46,062 nucleotides of DNA from a virus. Both the position numbers and the translations under genes were made by a program. This document shows positions 29,696 through 38,836 of this stretch, piece after piece; within the stretch, counting starts at the first letter, position 1; every line of letters begins with the position of its first letter. The stretch spans positions 1 to 46,062 of the IMG/VR virus record IMGVR_UViG_3300011116_001118; one strand, written 5' to 3'. The notes under the pieces are model-generated. The model searched no databases, was not told the origin of the DNA, and worked only from the letters and a program-made list of their open reading frames with translations.

Positions 29696-30010
29696 ATGCG
29701 TAAAGAGATGCTTAAGGCTGCTAAAATGCCGCCTGCCAAAAAAGAAGCAGAGGATGACATGCTTTCCATGGAAGGCATGGAAGACGACGAAGCCGCTGCT
29801 GAGCCCGGAGCTGGCGAGGAAAGCCCTGCCGAAGAAGCCAAAGAATTGAAGGCAATGCCTGACGAAGTTCTCTTGGCTGAGTTGAAGGCTCGCGGCTACG
29901 AAGTTGAAGGAATGGAAGAGCACGCTGCCGAAGGGGAGGCCGGTGAAAAAGCAGAGAGTGGCATGCCTGCCATGAAGAAGCCGGCACCTGCTAAGCCTTC
30001 TTTCCCCTAA
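29696..30010 (+). CDS. acidic, Glu/Ala-rich virion protein, 104 residues
   Basis: AGAAGGAAG precedes the ATG. The product is very acidic, with Lys-rich ends (MRKEMLKAAKMPPAKKE, and MKKPAPAKPSFP at the end) and one conserved-looking helix MPDEVLLAELKARGYEVEG. The rest is probably disordered. Such proteins lie near connector genes in several phages; it may be an internal head or accessory protein. No family is recognised with certainty. Confidence 0.6.
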   Translation: MRKEMLKAAKMPPAKKEAEDDMLSMEGMEDDEAAAEPGAGEESPAEEAKELKAMPDEVLLAELKARGYEVEGMEEHAAEGEAGEKAESGMPAMKKPAPAKPSFP

Positions 30011-30036
30011 TTAGCATCCCCCATCCCGGGTGCAGG

Positions 30037-30065
30037 TTGCCTTTTTGAGCGGCCTGTGATACCTT
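30037..30065 (+). promoter_or_regulatory. possible promoter for the HNH gene
   Basis: TTGCCT (30037-30042), 17-base spacer, TACCTT (30060-30065) with TGA before it. The -35 is off consensus but the rest keeps the phage-wide layout. It lies 18 bases before the HNH start. Confidence 0.45.
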
Positions 30066-30083
30066 GGCAGGTGGAGGTGTGTT

Positions 30084-30692
30084 ATGTCCGATGTCGGCAC
30101 TAAGCATTGTTACAACTGTAAACAGATAAAGTTTTTGAATGAGTATAGCTCAGATAGGAGCCGGGGCGACGGTAAAGCTCCTATGTGTAAAGTATGTACT
30201 CGATTTAAAAGACGACAGGCATACCAAAAGTCAAGCGATAAAATATGTGCGCAAAAACGAGCAAGATATGCAACGCAGGCAGAGCACGTAAGAAAACTAA
30301 GAAAAGCTGCCTACCAAAAGAACAAAGAAAAACTTTTGGCATACCACAGAGAGTGGCGACAGAACCACGCAGAAAGCTGTAAGGTTTCTTACAAAAAATG
30401 GCAGGCTGCGAATAAGGAGAGGGTCGCACTTTATAGCGCAAACCGCCGAGCTAGAATAAAAAATGCGCAGCCTAGGTGGTTAACTGAAAACGACTTGAAG
30501 TGGATTGCGTGGCACTATGACCACGCACAAAAAATGACGGAAATTACTGGGACTGTGCACCACGTGGACCATATCCATCCTTTGCAAGGCAAAACCTTTA
30601 GAGGCCTCCACGTTCCGTGGAATCTCCAGGTTATACCTGCTCATGAAAATGTTCGGAAAGGGGCAAGATATGAGGCGGTTGATAGTAAATGA
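30084..30692 (+). CDS. HNH endonuclease, probable free-standing homing enzyme
   Basis: The 202-residue product has an N-terminal zinc ribbon (Cys9, Cys12, Cys35, Cys38) and a basic helical middle rich in Lys, Gln and Arg. The C-terminal HNH core has HHVDHIHPL (159-167), then WNLQVI with Asn180 and HENVRKG (187-193). It cuts DNA with a metal ion and can spread its gene into related phages. It lies between the acidic protein and the adaptor. Its 3' end overlaps the adaptor start by 23 bases and holds that gene's Shine-Dalgarno, so the adaptor now depends on sequence inside this gene. Confidence 0.8.
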   Translation: MSDVGTKHCYNCKQIKFLNEYSSDRSRGDGKAPMCKVCTRFKRRQAYQKSSDKICAQKRARYATQAEHVRKLRKAAYQKNKEKLLAYHREWRQNHAESCKVSYKKWQAANKERVALYSANRRARIKNAQPRWLTENDLKWIAWHYDHAQKMTEITGTVHHVDHIHPLQGKTFRGLHVPWNLQVIPAHENVRKGARYEAVDSK

Positions 30693-31656
30693 GCTAATAA
30701 CATCAGTGCGCAATCAGCTCGCGGAGCAAAACACCGAGAGCGTGACAGATGACTTTATTCTGGACGCCCTTAACAGAGCCCAGGATTTTGCCTGCAACAT
30801 CTTTGCGCGGCACTACGAGGCTCCTCTTCTCACCTACAAGTTTGTCAATACAACTGGCTCTCAAGCAGAGTATGATATTCCGGAAGAGGCGATGGAGCAG
30901 CGCCTTGAGCGCATTGAGGTGAGCATCAATGGTGTGTTCTACCCAGTAACACGCCTTGACCCTCGCGATGCCACTCTCTTTGAATCACAAGCCTCCATTT
31001 CCATCCCATACTACTACACAGTCATCGGCGACAAGTATCGGCTCATTCCACGCGCCAGCGGTATCTACCCCCTGCGTGTCTGGTACATGCGCGACCCAGA
31101 CCCGTTCGTCAAGAGCCAGGGCCAGATTACTCTGGTCAACCAGGCGTCCAACTATGTGATTCTGGACAACGTGGGCGAGTCCCTCACCACCGAGTCGGAC
31201 CAGCTTGACTCCTATGTGAACATTGTGGACGGGCAGAGCGGTCGCATCAAGGCCACCATGCAGGTGCAAAGCATCGCTAACGGGCGGGTCACTTTCAGAA
31301 GCTCGCCGATTCGCTCAAGGGTTCTCAACAAAGACGTGCTCGCGGCGCTCCCTTTTGAGGCCGATGGTGTCACTCCCCTGATTCAGCCCGATGACTATGT
31401 TTGCCTCATCCACGGCTCATGCGTCCCTTTCATTAAGAAGCCCCTTTCTAACTATGTCATTCAATATGCGGTGGCCGAGATTCGCCGAGCGCTTGGCGGG
31501 CCAGCCGAACTGGAAGAGGCAGTCAAGCGCCAGATGGAAGAGGAAGTGGAGCATAGTTGGGTTGGCCGGGAAAGTTCCCTGCGGGTCAAGGCAGTCAGCG
31601 GAATCTGGGGCCGTCCTGGTATTCGCCGCCGCGTCCTCATAAACAGCAAAGGTTAA
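30670..31656 (+). CDS. head-tail adaptor protein
   Basis: The 328-residue product starts MRRLIVNELI at 30670, after AAAGGGG; an upstream in-frame ATG at 30643 lies further inside the HNH gene. It opens with a helical part (DDFILDALNRAQDFACNIFA), then beta-rich segments (AEYDIPEEAMEQRLERIEVS, IPYYYTVIGDKYRLIPR) and VWYMRDPDPFV. This is the look of podophage adaptors and tail tubular A-like proteins that bind the portal. The following small genes and the nozzle fit this order. Confidence 0.7.
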   Translation: MRRLIVNELITSVRNQLAEQNTESVTDDFILDALNRAQDFACNIFARHYEAPLLTYKFVNTTGSQAEYDIPEEAMEQRLERIEVSINGVFYPVTRLDPRDATLFESQASISIPYYYTVIGDKYRLIPRASGIYPLRVWYMRDPDPFVKSQGQITLVNQASNYVILDNVGESLTTESDQLDSYVNIVDGQSGRIKATMQVQSIANGRVTFRSSPIRSRVLNKDVLAALPFEADGVTPLIQPDDYVCLIHGSCVPFIKKPLSNYVIQYAVAEIRRALGGPAELEEAVKRQMEEEVEHSWVGRESSLRVKAVSGIWGRPGIRRRVLINSKG

Positions 31657-31660
31657 GCAA

Positions 31661-32455
31661 ATGGCTAACTACATGGACGGAAATGAGAAAGACGAGGAGC
31701 AAAGCAAAAACCGTACCTACAAAAGTGCTCTTCGCATTTACAAAAAAGCTCGGCATGCCGATGAAGAGGAGGACTCTGTTATCCCTCCTGAGCCTATAAG
31801 TGGCACTGCTTCTGCAGACAAAAAAAGTCCTTTCTTTGCAAGTGATGAAGAAGCAGAACGCCTACGAGAGCCCGGCATTAAAGAGGACTCTTTCTTTCCC
31901 CCTCCTGGTGCTACCCTTCGTGACCCATATAAAGCAGACCCCAAGTATGCCGCTATTACGGAAGGAATGCCCGGCCTAGAGTCTATTGAGTATGGCGTTG
32001 GCGCCATCAACAAAATGGGCGCCGCTGACAAGATGGCAACCCTGGCAGCAGAGAAGGCGGAACAAAAAGGCCTTTCTCGTGCAGCCCTCGAAAGTGTGGC
32101 TTCCCCTGACAAGGGCCGCCTTCCGGCTGCTCCGCCCCGCACCATCAAGGACGTGAAAAAGAGTGCCCCTCGTCAAACGTGGACGGACAAGCAAGACTAC
32201 GATGTGGCAAGCGGTGAGAGGGTTATTGATTATTCACAACTAAAGGGCGCACCACAGCCGGATGCCCGGACTATCAAATACAGCGACTTGTCAGAGGCAC
32301 CAGAGGAAGTCCGCAGCATTGACTATGCACCATTTAAGGCGGCTGAAGAAATAAAACAGCGCATGTACGAGCGACAAGCCCCTGTTATTGACTACTCCAA
32401 TAAAAAGAACATCCGAATCCGCAAAGCAAAGCCAAGTGGCGGATACGAGGAGTAA
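31661..32455 (+). CDS. virion protein with IDYS/IKYS repeats, 264 residues
   Basis: The ATG lies four bases after the adaptor stop. The protein is charged, low in Cys and probably extended. Its C-terminal part repeats a short unit: VIDYSQLKGAP, TIKYSDLSEAPEE, SIDYAPFKAAEE and VIDYSNKKN, spaced by 15-25 residues. Such repeats may dock along another protein. It is followed by a small basic gene. A virion role is inferred from the operon. Confidence 0.6.
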   Translation: MANYMDGNEKDEEQSKNRTYKSALRIYKKARHADEEEDSVIPPEPISGTASADKKSPFFASDEEAERLREPGIKEDSFFPPPGATLRDPYKADPKYAAITEGMPGLESIEYGVGAINKMGAADKMATLAAEKAEQKGLSRAALESVASPDKGRLPAAPPRTIKDVKKSAPRQTWTDKQDYDVASGERVIDYSQLKGAPQPDARTIKYSDLSEAPEEVRSIDYAPFKAAEEIKQRMYERQAPVIDYSNKKNIRIRKAKPSGGYEE

Positions 32456-32457
32456 GC

Positions 32458-32628
32458 ATGCCACTAGCAGAAGGCTCCTCGCAGGAAACTATTAGCAAAA
32501 ACATACGCAAGCTTCTGCACGAGTCGTACCCAAAAAAGCAAGCCGTTGCTATCTCCATGCAGATGGCCGGCGCAGATGAGAAGCCCAAGAAGAAGGGCAA
32601 GATACGCAAGAAAAAGGCTGACAAATAG
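32458..32628 (+). CDS. small basic phage protein, 56 residues
   Basis: GGAG lies just before the ATG. The opening MPLAEGSSQETISKNIRKLL and PKKQAVAISMQ match the short, widespread phage proteins of the MPLKKG...ISKNI..KQAVAIA type seen near virion genes. The tail is a dense Lys/Arg run (KPKKKGKIRKKKADK). It probably binds nucleic acid or a partner protein; its function is not established. Confidence 0.7.
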   Translation: MPLAEGSSQETISKNIRKLLHESYPKKQAVAISMQMAGADEKPKKKGKIRKKKADK

Positions 32629-32679
32629 TCAGTCTTCCCTTTTCCCACAATAAGCTAGCCTTCGGCAGCCGGGAGCGCA

Positions 32680-35600
32680 ATGGCCAACATTCAATACACT
32701 ACCATCAAAAAGAATGACTTTGGAAGCGGCACGGACCAGCTGAGTCCCGAGACAAACGTGGCGGAAGGCCATGTCGAAAGCCTCTCCAACGTAGACCCCC
32801 GTGCCGAGGGCCACCTCACCAAGCGAACTGGCTACCAGGGGTATGCAGGGTTCATGCCCGTCCGCGTCACCCGAGTGGACTATACCACGGCGGATACTGA
32901 CAACCTGTGCTTTACCCTTGACCGTGCTGTGGATTTCACACTCACCCGCAGCTCTCCTCTTGTTGCCTACGGCCGGACCAGCGCCACGCACACGGGGGAC
33001 TTCACTGCAACCGACTCGGTCCATTATTACCCCGGCTTTCATCCCCGTATCAAAAAGACCTTCCCCGCCTCCGCCACCACTACTCTTCCCATTCCTGCTT
33101 CCGAGCATGGACAGGAAACCGGCTCACTGCTTGTTGGACTTGCAGAGAGCACTTCCTTCATCAACACCTCTAACTCTCTTTTCTTCCCTGACAGCGTAAC
33201 GGTGGATAGCGTGTCGTTTGCTGTCGGAATTACTGCAGAAAACAATTCCCCTTCTGCTGTGTCCGCCTATGTTTACTACTTAAAGCAGGACCCTATCCCG
33301 GGCAGCATTTACGTAGAAACCCGCGCTATCTCTTCTGGCACAAACACTTATCCTATTTCTCAGAGCATTCATCAGCTGGGGTCCTCTCGGATTCTGGCAA
33401 CTATTTATTCTGTAAACGGAAACACGCGCACGCTTGTAGAGCCCGATGCTTTCCGAATCTTGCCAAACGGAAACGTGGAATTTGATATTACAACCAATAC
33501 GGGCTTTACTGCCTACATCATTCTTAGTACCTGCCCTCTTGACAACTATGCTACTACCTCCATTGTACCTTCCCTGGCATCCCAGTCTGTCATTTTTCCT
33601 GTCACCTCCTCCTTCATCTTTCCTGCTATCTATAGGGACACCGGTACTCAATTAGAGCAGGTCCTTCCTGATTCCCTCACGGTAGACGACGCTGCTGATA
33701 CCTGCACTATCACGTTTACTAACGATGGCGTGGGGGCCAACTTCCAGATTTATTGGCAGTATGGAAACGTGTCCTCCAATACTATTTGCGTAGATGCCGT
33801 CGCGGGGACCACGTACACTGATGTGGCTCCACAGATTACTCTTTGGGGCCTCGACCATCTCTCCCTCTACTCTAGTGGAGAAAGGGGCGGGTGGGTCAAC
33901 CATATCGACTCCTACCGCGCCGCGGGCGATGCTTTTGTGGTAGCCGGATTGGGTGGGAACCTGTTCCGTAGTGGGAGCCGTGCTGACTACGGCACCTCTC
34001 ACCTCCTTCCCCTTCTCTACCCTGCCCTCCGCGCCCGCAGTGCTTCCCTCCAGTATGTGGGCCCCGTCTTCTGGGAAACCGGAGATACACCGCTACGTAC
34101 TCGTGGCTACATCACAGCCGATGGCGGGGCAGCCCATCAAGTTACATGCACAGGGATTGCCTACAACGCAGGGAATGTGGACTATACCCTGTCGCTGCCA
34201 AGTATGGTCATTAGCGGCTCCCTATCTTCTATTATTAGCACCACTGCTGGGCTGGAGGATTGGCTCACGGTGTCGGGCGCAAGCTATGCTCGCCATAATG
34301 GCACATTCCGAATACTAGCCGTAAGTCAGGCTTCCCCCACTTCCCTGGTCATCTCTGTAGAAAATCCAGCCGTGGATAGCTCGGACTGGGACGACACCGG
34401 CTGTGCCGCCCTTGCCTCAATCCTTACGGACCAGCTCACCCTCTCTGCTACTAGCCCATTCCTCCCAGGAGACATTCTCTCCTCCGAAGTCTTTTCCAAT
34501 GGGGAGGTTGTTCAAGTCCTTTCTAGCGAGGGGGCCGTCTCAGTTATCTCGGGACTTGATGCTGACTATGGGTTCACGGCTAACCAGCGAGTTGTCGGGT
34601 CCCGCACATCCTCAGTGATGCCGGTGCGTCAGCTGGACGAAACCCCCTCTGTGACAAACCTGGTAAAGGGCGACATGCTGGCCCTTACTGGGTATTCCCG
34701 CGAAATCCGAATCCTCTCCATCAATCCGAACAGTACACTTACCTGCACCATTGTGGGTGATGGTCAGACTGCACAGCTAACCCTTGGAAGCGGAAACACC
34801 GATGCATTCACCGTGGGACAGAAGGTTCTTGTATCACAAGCAGGAGATTATTCGGGCGAGCAGACCATTACCTCTGTTGACAGCCTCTCCCAGTTCAGCT
34901 TCGACCACAGCAGTACGGCCTCGGAGGCGGGTTTTCTGGTCGGCAAAACTATTGAAATGGACGAGAGCCTGGCGTGGGGGGATGCCGTCACTAGCAGTAA
35001 CTCCCTGAGTGTTCCTCGCCGCTGGATTCCTATTGAGGCCCCGGACGACTCCTTCGACTTAACTCCAAGCACTAATGTGTACCATTGGCACAGCGGCTCT
35101 TATGATAACCGCCCCCTCATGCGCAGCGTGATGAGCGCCGACGACTTGTATATCTCCTCTGGCGCAGACCCCATCATGAAGTTTGACGGGCAGTCAATCT
35201 ATAGGGCGGGGCTTCCGCGGTGGCAGCCCACACTCTGGGCCACTGTTGACACAAGCGCTACAGGGAAGATAAGCATAAAAACCCCAACAGTTACGCCACA
35301 TTCCGCCCCTGTTGCTGGCGATTTTAAGTTTACAATACACCTGGATGACGTTGGTAACTTTAAGGTGGGCGGAACTTTTACGCACACTGCAGACGGCAGT
35401 CACTACACAATTGCTAGTATAACAGAAAATACTACGGCAACTCCTTCCCCTCTTGCATACCTGCACGTTACTTCGCCTATTCCTACTCCGGCCCCCGGCA
35501 CAGGTACCCTGACATCGGAGTTGGTGGCAAAATACTATATGCGCCTGAATTCGGTGGACGCCAACAACAATGTGATTGCCAGTGCGGTGGTCGGGGCCGA

Positions 35601-37851
35601 CGATAACGTGGTTCGCCTTTCCCAGGATGCTGCCGTGACGCTTCGGGCGGTTGGTCTCCCCGCGTGGGATAACTATGACCACGAGCGCCTCGAACTGGAA
35701 ATCTATAGGACCCCTTATGTTCCCGAGTGGAATACCACTTCTTTGGCTTCTTTCTACAGGCTTGCCTCTATTCCTCTCTCCTTTTCTAAAGGGGCAGGGT
35801 ACATCTTGTTTACTGACACTACTAGTAACGATACACTGGACACTATCGACCCCACCTCTCTTCTGACTGCAGGCGAACTGGGCACGCAGTTCAGCGAGCC
35901 GCTTATTGCCAAAAGCATCACTTCCGCAGGAAACAAGCTAATTCTGGGGAACGTGACGGACTACCCCGAGTTGAGCATTGTGATGCAGAGCGCGGGGGCC
36001 CCTATCCTTGCAAGCACGCTAGTAGGGAAGCGGTGGCTGCTGCGCCGGGATAACACTGACACTGCTACTGATAGTAACATGGCCGACCGGGTCGGGCTGG
36101 AGTGGGTAGGCACCAGTGGCTCAAAAGTCGTCTCCGGCATCACAAGCACTGCCTCGGATTTCACAGTAACAACAGGGAGCGCCCATGGACAAGTCGCAGG
36201 AAATTGGGTATATCTATATGCTTCTGCCGTATCTGCTACTCGTAATAGTCGTTACAGTGGTTGGTTCCAAGTAGCCAGCGCACCTACCGCCACCACTTTC
36301 ACTGTGAATGACACAGGCAACCTGGGCACCAGTGGCGTTAATGATGTGGACCGCATGGTGGGTGCTACCCTTGCAGGGGATGTGCCAGTCCTCATCGGTA
36401 CCGACGGCAATTATGGGACTGTGAACGGGAACACTGCTTCTGCTAGTGACAGTTACATGTTCCTTGGAATGCGCCGACTAAGCGCAGCCATCAACGCAGC
36501 CATGCGGAAGACGGACGTATCCATGGTTCCCACCTTTGTCCCTTGGATTATGGCATATGCCGGTAACGAATACGATGCCGGACAACTGGTCTTGCGTGTG
36601 CCGCGTTTGGACAGTACAAGCGTGGAAGTGGAGCTACCGACCTACTCTGCAACCGACTGGCGCATCTATGGGAATGCCGTCCTTAGGACATCGGGCAGCT
36701 CGGTAGGCGCACTGAGCAAAACTTTCCCAAGCCGCCTCCTTGTCTCTTATGCTAACTATCCCGAATTGTTTGATGCCCCCACTGTGGACCAGGACAAGGA
36801 CAGCGTGAGTGCAATCGACATTAATACTGCGGACGGACAGGAAATCACCGCAGTCATTCCATTCTTTGGAAGCTCGGCTTTTGGAGCTGCAATGCAAAGC
36901 GGTGTGGTTGTGGTGTTCAAGACCAACTCTATTTACCTCGTGGACCTGTCAGAGAAAGCCAAAGGCAATAACGCGGTGCAGAAGATTGAGAGCGCAGGCC
37001 TTGGTTGTACTGCTCCAGGCAGTGTGGTTGCGACCAAGGACGGCATTATGTTTGCCAACGAAAGTGGTGTGTACCGCCTGAAGCGTGATTTGACTGTGGA
37101 ATATGTGGGCCGCCGTATGGAAAGAACGTGGCGAGGTGAAGTGAACACCAACCAGTTGGCCCTGATGGCCGGACACATGCACCAAGCAACCAGTCGCTAT
37201 AAGTTGAGCGTCCCATACACGGGAGAGGACAGCCCTACTGGGGCCCTTGTCTACGACTACACGCGAGAGTACCGAGCCCGCATTTCCTCTAACCAGGCGT
37301 TCATGGGAGCGCAGGGGATGGGTAGTTGGACCCAGTATACTAATCACCCTGCCATCGGATGGTGTAACCTTCTCTCAGCTTCTTTTATGGCGACCACCAA
37401 AGGGCAGGTATTCACCCCCCGGATTACGGGCGAATTGAGCGACTACCGGGACGACGCCGCCCCAATCCTCGGCACCGTGGTGTTTGGGGCCACCGACTTT
37501 GGGGACTCCTCTATACGCAAGCTTCTCAGTGCAGTGATTGTACACTATAGGGCCCGGACAGGTGTGACGGAGACAATGCAAACTAGTCTTGCCGCAGATT
37601 TGGAGGATGACTTTGCCTCCCTCGACGAATCCTCCGTAAAAGCGGACACGGGGGTGAGTAGCGGCATGGGAGACACGGCGGGCCGCAAGGTGAGGAGTAT
37701 CCGATACAGTGTGTCACGAAGAAGGCTCCTCTACGCACAGCTACAAATTCAAAACGGGGAGAAGGACACCCCCATGGAGATAGCTGAGGTAGCCTGGCGA
37801 GTCGCAGGTCTATCAGAATTTGGAATTACGCAGGGACCGGCAACGCGCTAA
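32680..37851 (+). CDS. giant tail nozzle/hub-like protein, 1723 residues
   Basis: The N terminus (LSPETNVAEGHVESLSNVD, then LTKRTGYQGYAG) is the usual opening of podophage nozzle or hub proteins, which list a short conserved 'kRtGy' signal. The body is beta-rich, with many strand-turn repeats. The C-terminal third has ANYPELFDAPTVDQDKD, GVVVVFKTNSIYLVDLS and VATKDGIMFANESGVYRLKR, features of the beta-propeller part of nozzle proteins. At 1723 residues it is far longer than T7 gp12 (about 800), with extra beta domains in the middle. It follows the adaptor and would plug the tail channel and carry fibres. Confidence 0.7.
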   Translation: MANIQYTTIKKNDFGSGTDQLSPETNVAEGHVESLSNVDPRAEGHLTKRTGYQGYAGFMPVRVTRVDYTTADTDNLCFTLDRAVDFTLTRSSPLVAYGRTSATHTGDFTATDSVHYYPGFHPRIKKTFPASATTTLPIPASEHGQETGSLLVGLAESTSFINTSNSLFFPDSVTVDSVSFAVGITAENNSPSAVSAYVYYLKQDPIPGSIYVETRAISSGTNTYPISQSIHQLGSSRILATIYSVNGNTRTLVEPDAFRILPNGNVEFDITTNTGFTAYIILSTCPLDNYATTSIVPSLASQSVIFPVTSSFIFPAIYRDTGTQLEQVLPDSLTVDDAADTCTITFTNDGVGANFQIYWQYGNVSSNTICVDAVAGTTYTDVAPQITLWGLDHLSLYSSGERGGWVNHIDSYRAAGDAFVVAGLGGNLFRSGSRADYGTSHLLPLLYPALRARSASLQYVGPVFWETGDTPLRTRGYITADGGAAHQVTCTGIAYNAGNVDYTLSLPSMVISGSLSSIISTTAGLEDWLTVSGASYARHNGTFRILAVSQASPTSLVISVENPAVDSSDWDDTGCAALASILTDQLTLSATSPFLPGDILSSEVFSNGEVVQVLSSEGAVSVISGLDADYGFTANQRVVGSRTSSVMPVRQLDETPSVTNLVKGDMLALTGYSREIRILSINPNSTLTCTIVGDGQTAQLTLGSGNTDAFTVGQKVLVSQAGDYSGEQTITSVDSLSQFSFDHSSTASEAGFLVGKTIEMDESLAWGDAVTSSNSLSVPRRWIPIEAPDDSFDLTPSTNVYHWHSGSYDNRPLMRSVMSADDLYISSGADPIMKFDGQSIYRAGLPRWQPTLWATVDTSATGKISIKTPTVTPHSAPVAGDFKFTIHLDDVGNFKVGGTFTHTADGSHYTIASITENTTATPSPLAYLHVTSPIPTPAPGTGTLTSELVAKYYMRLNSVDANNNVIASAVVGADDNVVRLSQDAAVTLRAVGLPAWDNYDHERLELEIYRTPYVPEWNTTSLASFYRLASIPLSFSKGAGYILFTDTTSNDTLDTIDPTSLLTAGELGTQFSEPLIAKSITSAGNKLILGNVTDYPELSIVMQSAGAPILASTLVGKRWLLRRDNTDTATDSNMADRVGLEWVGTSGSKVVSGITSTASDFTVTTGSAHGQVAGNWVYLYASAVSATRNSRYSGWFQVASAPTATTFTVNDTGNLGTSGVNDVDRMVGATLAGDVPVLIGTDGNYGTVNGNTASASDSYMFLGMRRLSAAINAAMRKTDVSMVPTFVPWIMAYAGNEYDAGQLVLRVPRLDSTSVEVELPTYSATDWRIYGNAVLRTSGSSVGALSKTFPSRLLVSYANYPELFDAPTVDQDKDSVSAIDINTADGQEITAVIPFFGSSAFGAAMQSGVVVVFKTNSIYLVDLSEKAKGNNAVQKIESAGLGCTAPGSVVATKDGIMFANESGVYRLKRDLTVEYVGRRMERTWRGEVNTNQLALMAGHMHQATSRYKLSVPYTGEDSPTGALVYDYTREYRARISSNQAFMGAQGMGSWTQYTNHPAIGWCNLLSASFMATTKGQVFTPRITGELSDYRDDAAPILGTVVFGATDFGDSSIRKLLSAVIVHYRARTGVTETMQTSLAADLEDDFASLDESSVKADTGVSSGMGDTAGRKVRSIRYSVSRRRLLYAQLQIQNGEKDTPMEIAEVAWRVAGLSEFGITQGPATR

Positions 37852-38513
37852 TATTTAGCACTCTTTTTTAAATTATCCGTAGCCCACAAAGGTTGTAAAT
37901 TAGTATAATGAAAACATTCTTTTTGTTGTATGGGGTCAGTTAAATCAAAAGATGCACAAGGCCGAATGTGGTCAATATGCCAGCCGGACTTACCATGATT
38001 CTCCCAAGTCATGCCCGGCAAGAATTGAGATTCCAGATGAGCCCGAACTTGAGAAATAGTAGTACCAAGTAAGTCAATGCTTTTTGTAGATTTAGTTGTC
38101 CCCTGCTTTTTAATTGCGCGATAAATACGGGTCCTTAATGTATGCACAAGACGAAACTCAACATCAGAAATAGTTCGCTGCCGCCGGTAAGCCTGCATGT
38201 ATTGCCTTATTTTTTCTCGATTTTGTTGTCGGTATTCTTTTATACGTTCCTGGTTCCTACTATAATATTGGCGCTTTCGTTGTTGCACTGCCTCCCAATT
38301 TTTAGCCAAATATTCTTTTTGGTAGGCTTTCAAGCGCTTGCTGTTTCTCTGATAATATTCCCGGTCCTGTTTCCGTTTATTATGTGGGTTTTTGGCATGC
38401 GCCTCTTTTCGCCGCAAAAGCGCCTGCACTTTACACGTGGGCCTCGTTCTAAATCTGTACCAGTGCTCGGCTGTGAGGGGGTATTCTTTTTTGCAGTAAT
38501 CACAGTATTTCAT
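37848..38513 (-). CDS. HNH endonuclease on the opposite strand, degenerate zinc ribbon
   Basis: The 221-residue product starts at ATG 38513 after GGAGGT; a longer open frame lacks a site. CDYC (Cys4, Cys7) begins a zinc ribbon, but the second pair reads Cys27-Lys-Val-Gln30, so one ligand is missing. A long Lys/Arg/Gln/Tyr-rich helix follows. The HNH core is GWHIDHIRPCASFDL, YTNLQPLWATDNLKKSAK. It is convergent with the nozzle gene and overlaps its last codon. It has its own promoter at 38533. It is probably a homing enzyme inserted between virion genes. Confidence 0.78.
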   Translation of the reverse strand: MKYCDYCKKEYPLTAEHWYRFRTRPTCKVQALLRRKEAHAKNPHNKRKQDREYYQRNSKRLKAYQKEYLAKNWEAVQQRKRQYYSRNQERIKEYRQQNREKIRQYMQAYRRQRTISDVEFRLVHTLRTRIYRAIKKQGTTKSTKSIDLLGTTISQVRAHLESQFLPGMTWENHGKSGWHIDHIRPCASFDLTDPIQQKECFHYTNLQPLWATDNLKKSAKY

Positions 38514-38532
38514 ATTTGCTACCTCCGGTTGT

Positions 38533-38561
38533 ATAGTAACAAATCTAAACTGGCAAAGCAA
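38533..38561 (-). promoter_or_regulatory. promoter of the second HNH gene
   Basis: On the minus strand TTGCTT (38556-38561) is followed after 17 bases by TACTAT (38533-38538) with TGT before it. The HNH start lies 20 bases further. It faces away from the plus-strand promoter at 38605. Confidence 0.5.
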
Positions 38562-38604
38562 GTGCGTAAGTGGGACATACGCAAAGCACCCAAAGTTCCG
38601 CCCA

Positions 38605-38633
38605 TTGACAACCGCCTATTTCCATGCTATTAA
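38605..38633 (+). promoter_or_regulatory. promoter, extended -10 (first of two before the internal virion operon)
   Basis: TTGACA (38605-38610), 17-base spacer, TATTAA (38628-38633) with TGC before it. It forms a divergent pair with the HNH promoter, and a second promoter in the same direction follows 179 bases downstream. Confidence 0.6.
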
Positions 38634-38639
38634 GTATTT

Positions 38640-38783
38640 GCCAGTCCGCCAGGGCCCCTCTCTGTATGCCATAGAGCATCTCTCGGGCCGGCCAATCAAA
38701 GGCCCCTGTAATCATTGGCAATTCCCCTCTTGTATTGGGGGGAAGCCTGACCGGGGCGGTAGGGAGCTACCTGCCGAATTACC
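38640..38783 (+). other. non-coding spacer between tandem promoters
   Basis: No gene is visible. The stretch has GGCCCCT repeated, CCCC-N8-TGGGG and GGTAG-GGAG-CTACC hairpins, and ends at the second promoter. A short RNA starting at the first promoter would span these hairpins before the second promoter, and could be a small regulatory RNA or just a leader. Confidence 0.35.
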
Positions 38784-38812
38784 TTGACAAAATGCCTGTT
38801 TTCTGATACAGT
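38784..38812 (+). promoter_or_regulatory. promoter, extended -10 (internal virion proteins)
   Basis: TTGACA (38784-38789), 17-base spacer, TACAGT (38807-38812) with TGA before it. The same -10 (TACAGT) appears at 29652. The TTG start of the next gene lies 25 bases downstream. Confidence 0.7.
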
Positions 38813-38836
38813 AACATGAGCAGCTAGGAGATTACC

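Noticed and set aside
30011-30036. Possible terminator after the acidic protein
   Set aside because: GCATCCC and GGGTGC pair only with a bulge and the T-run is displaced by another nine bases, so it is too weak to list.
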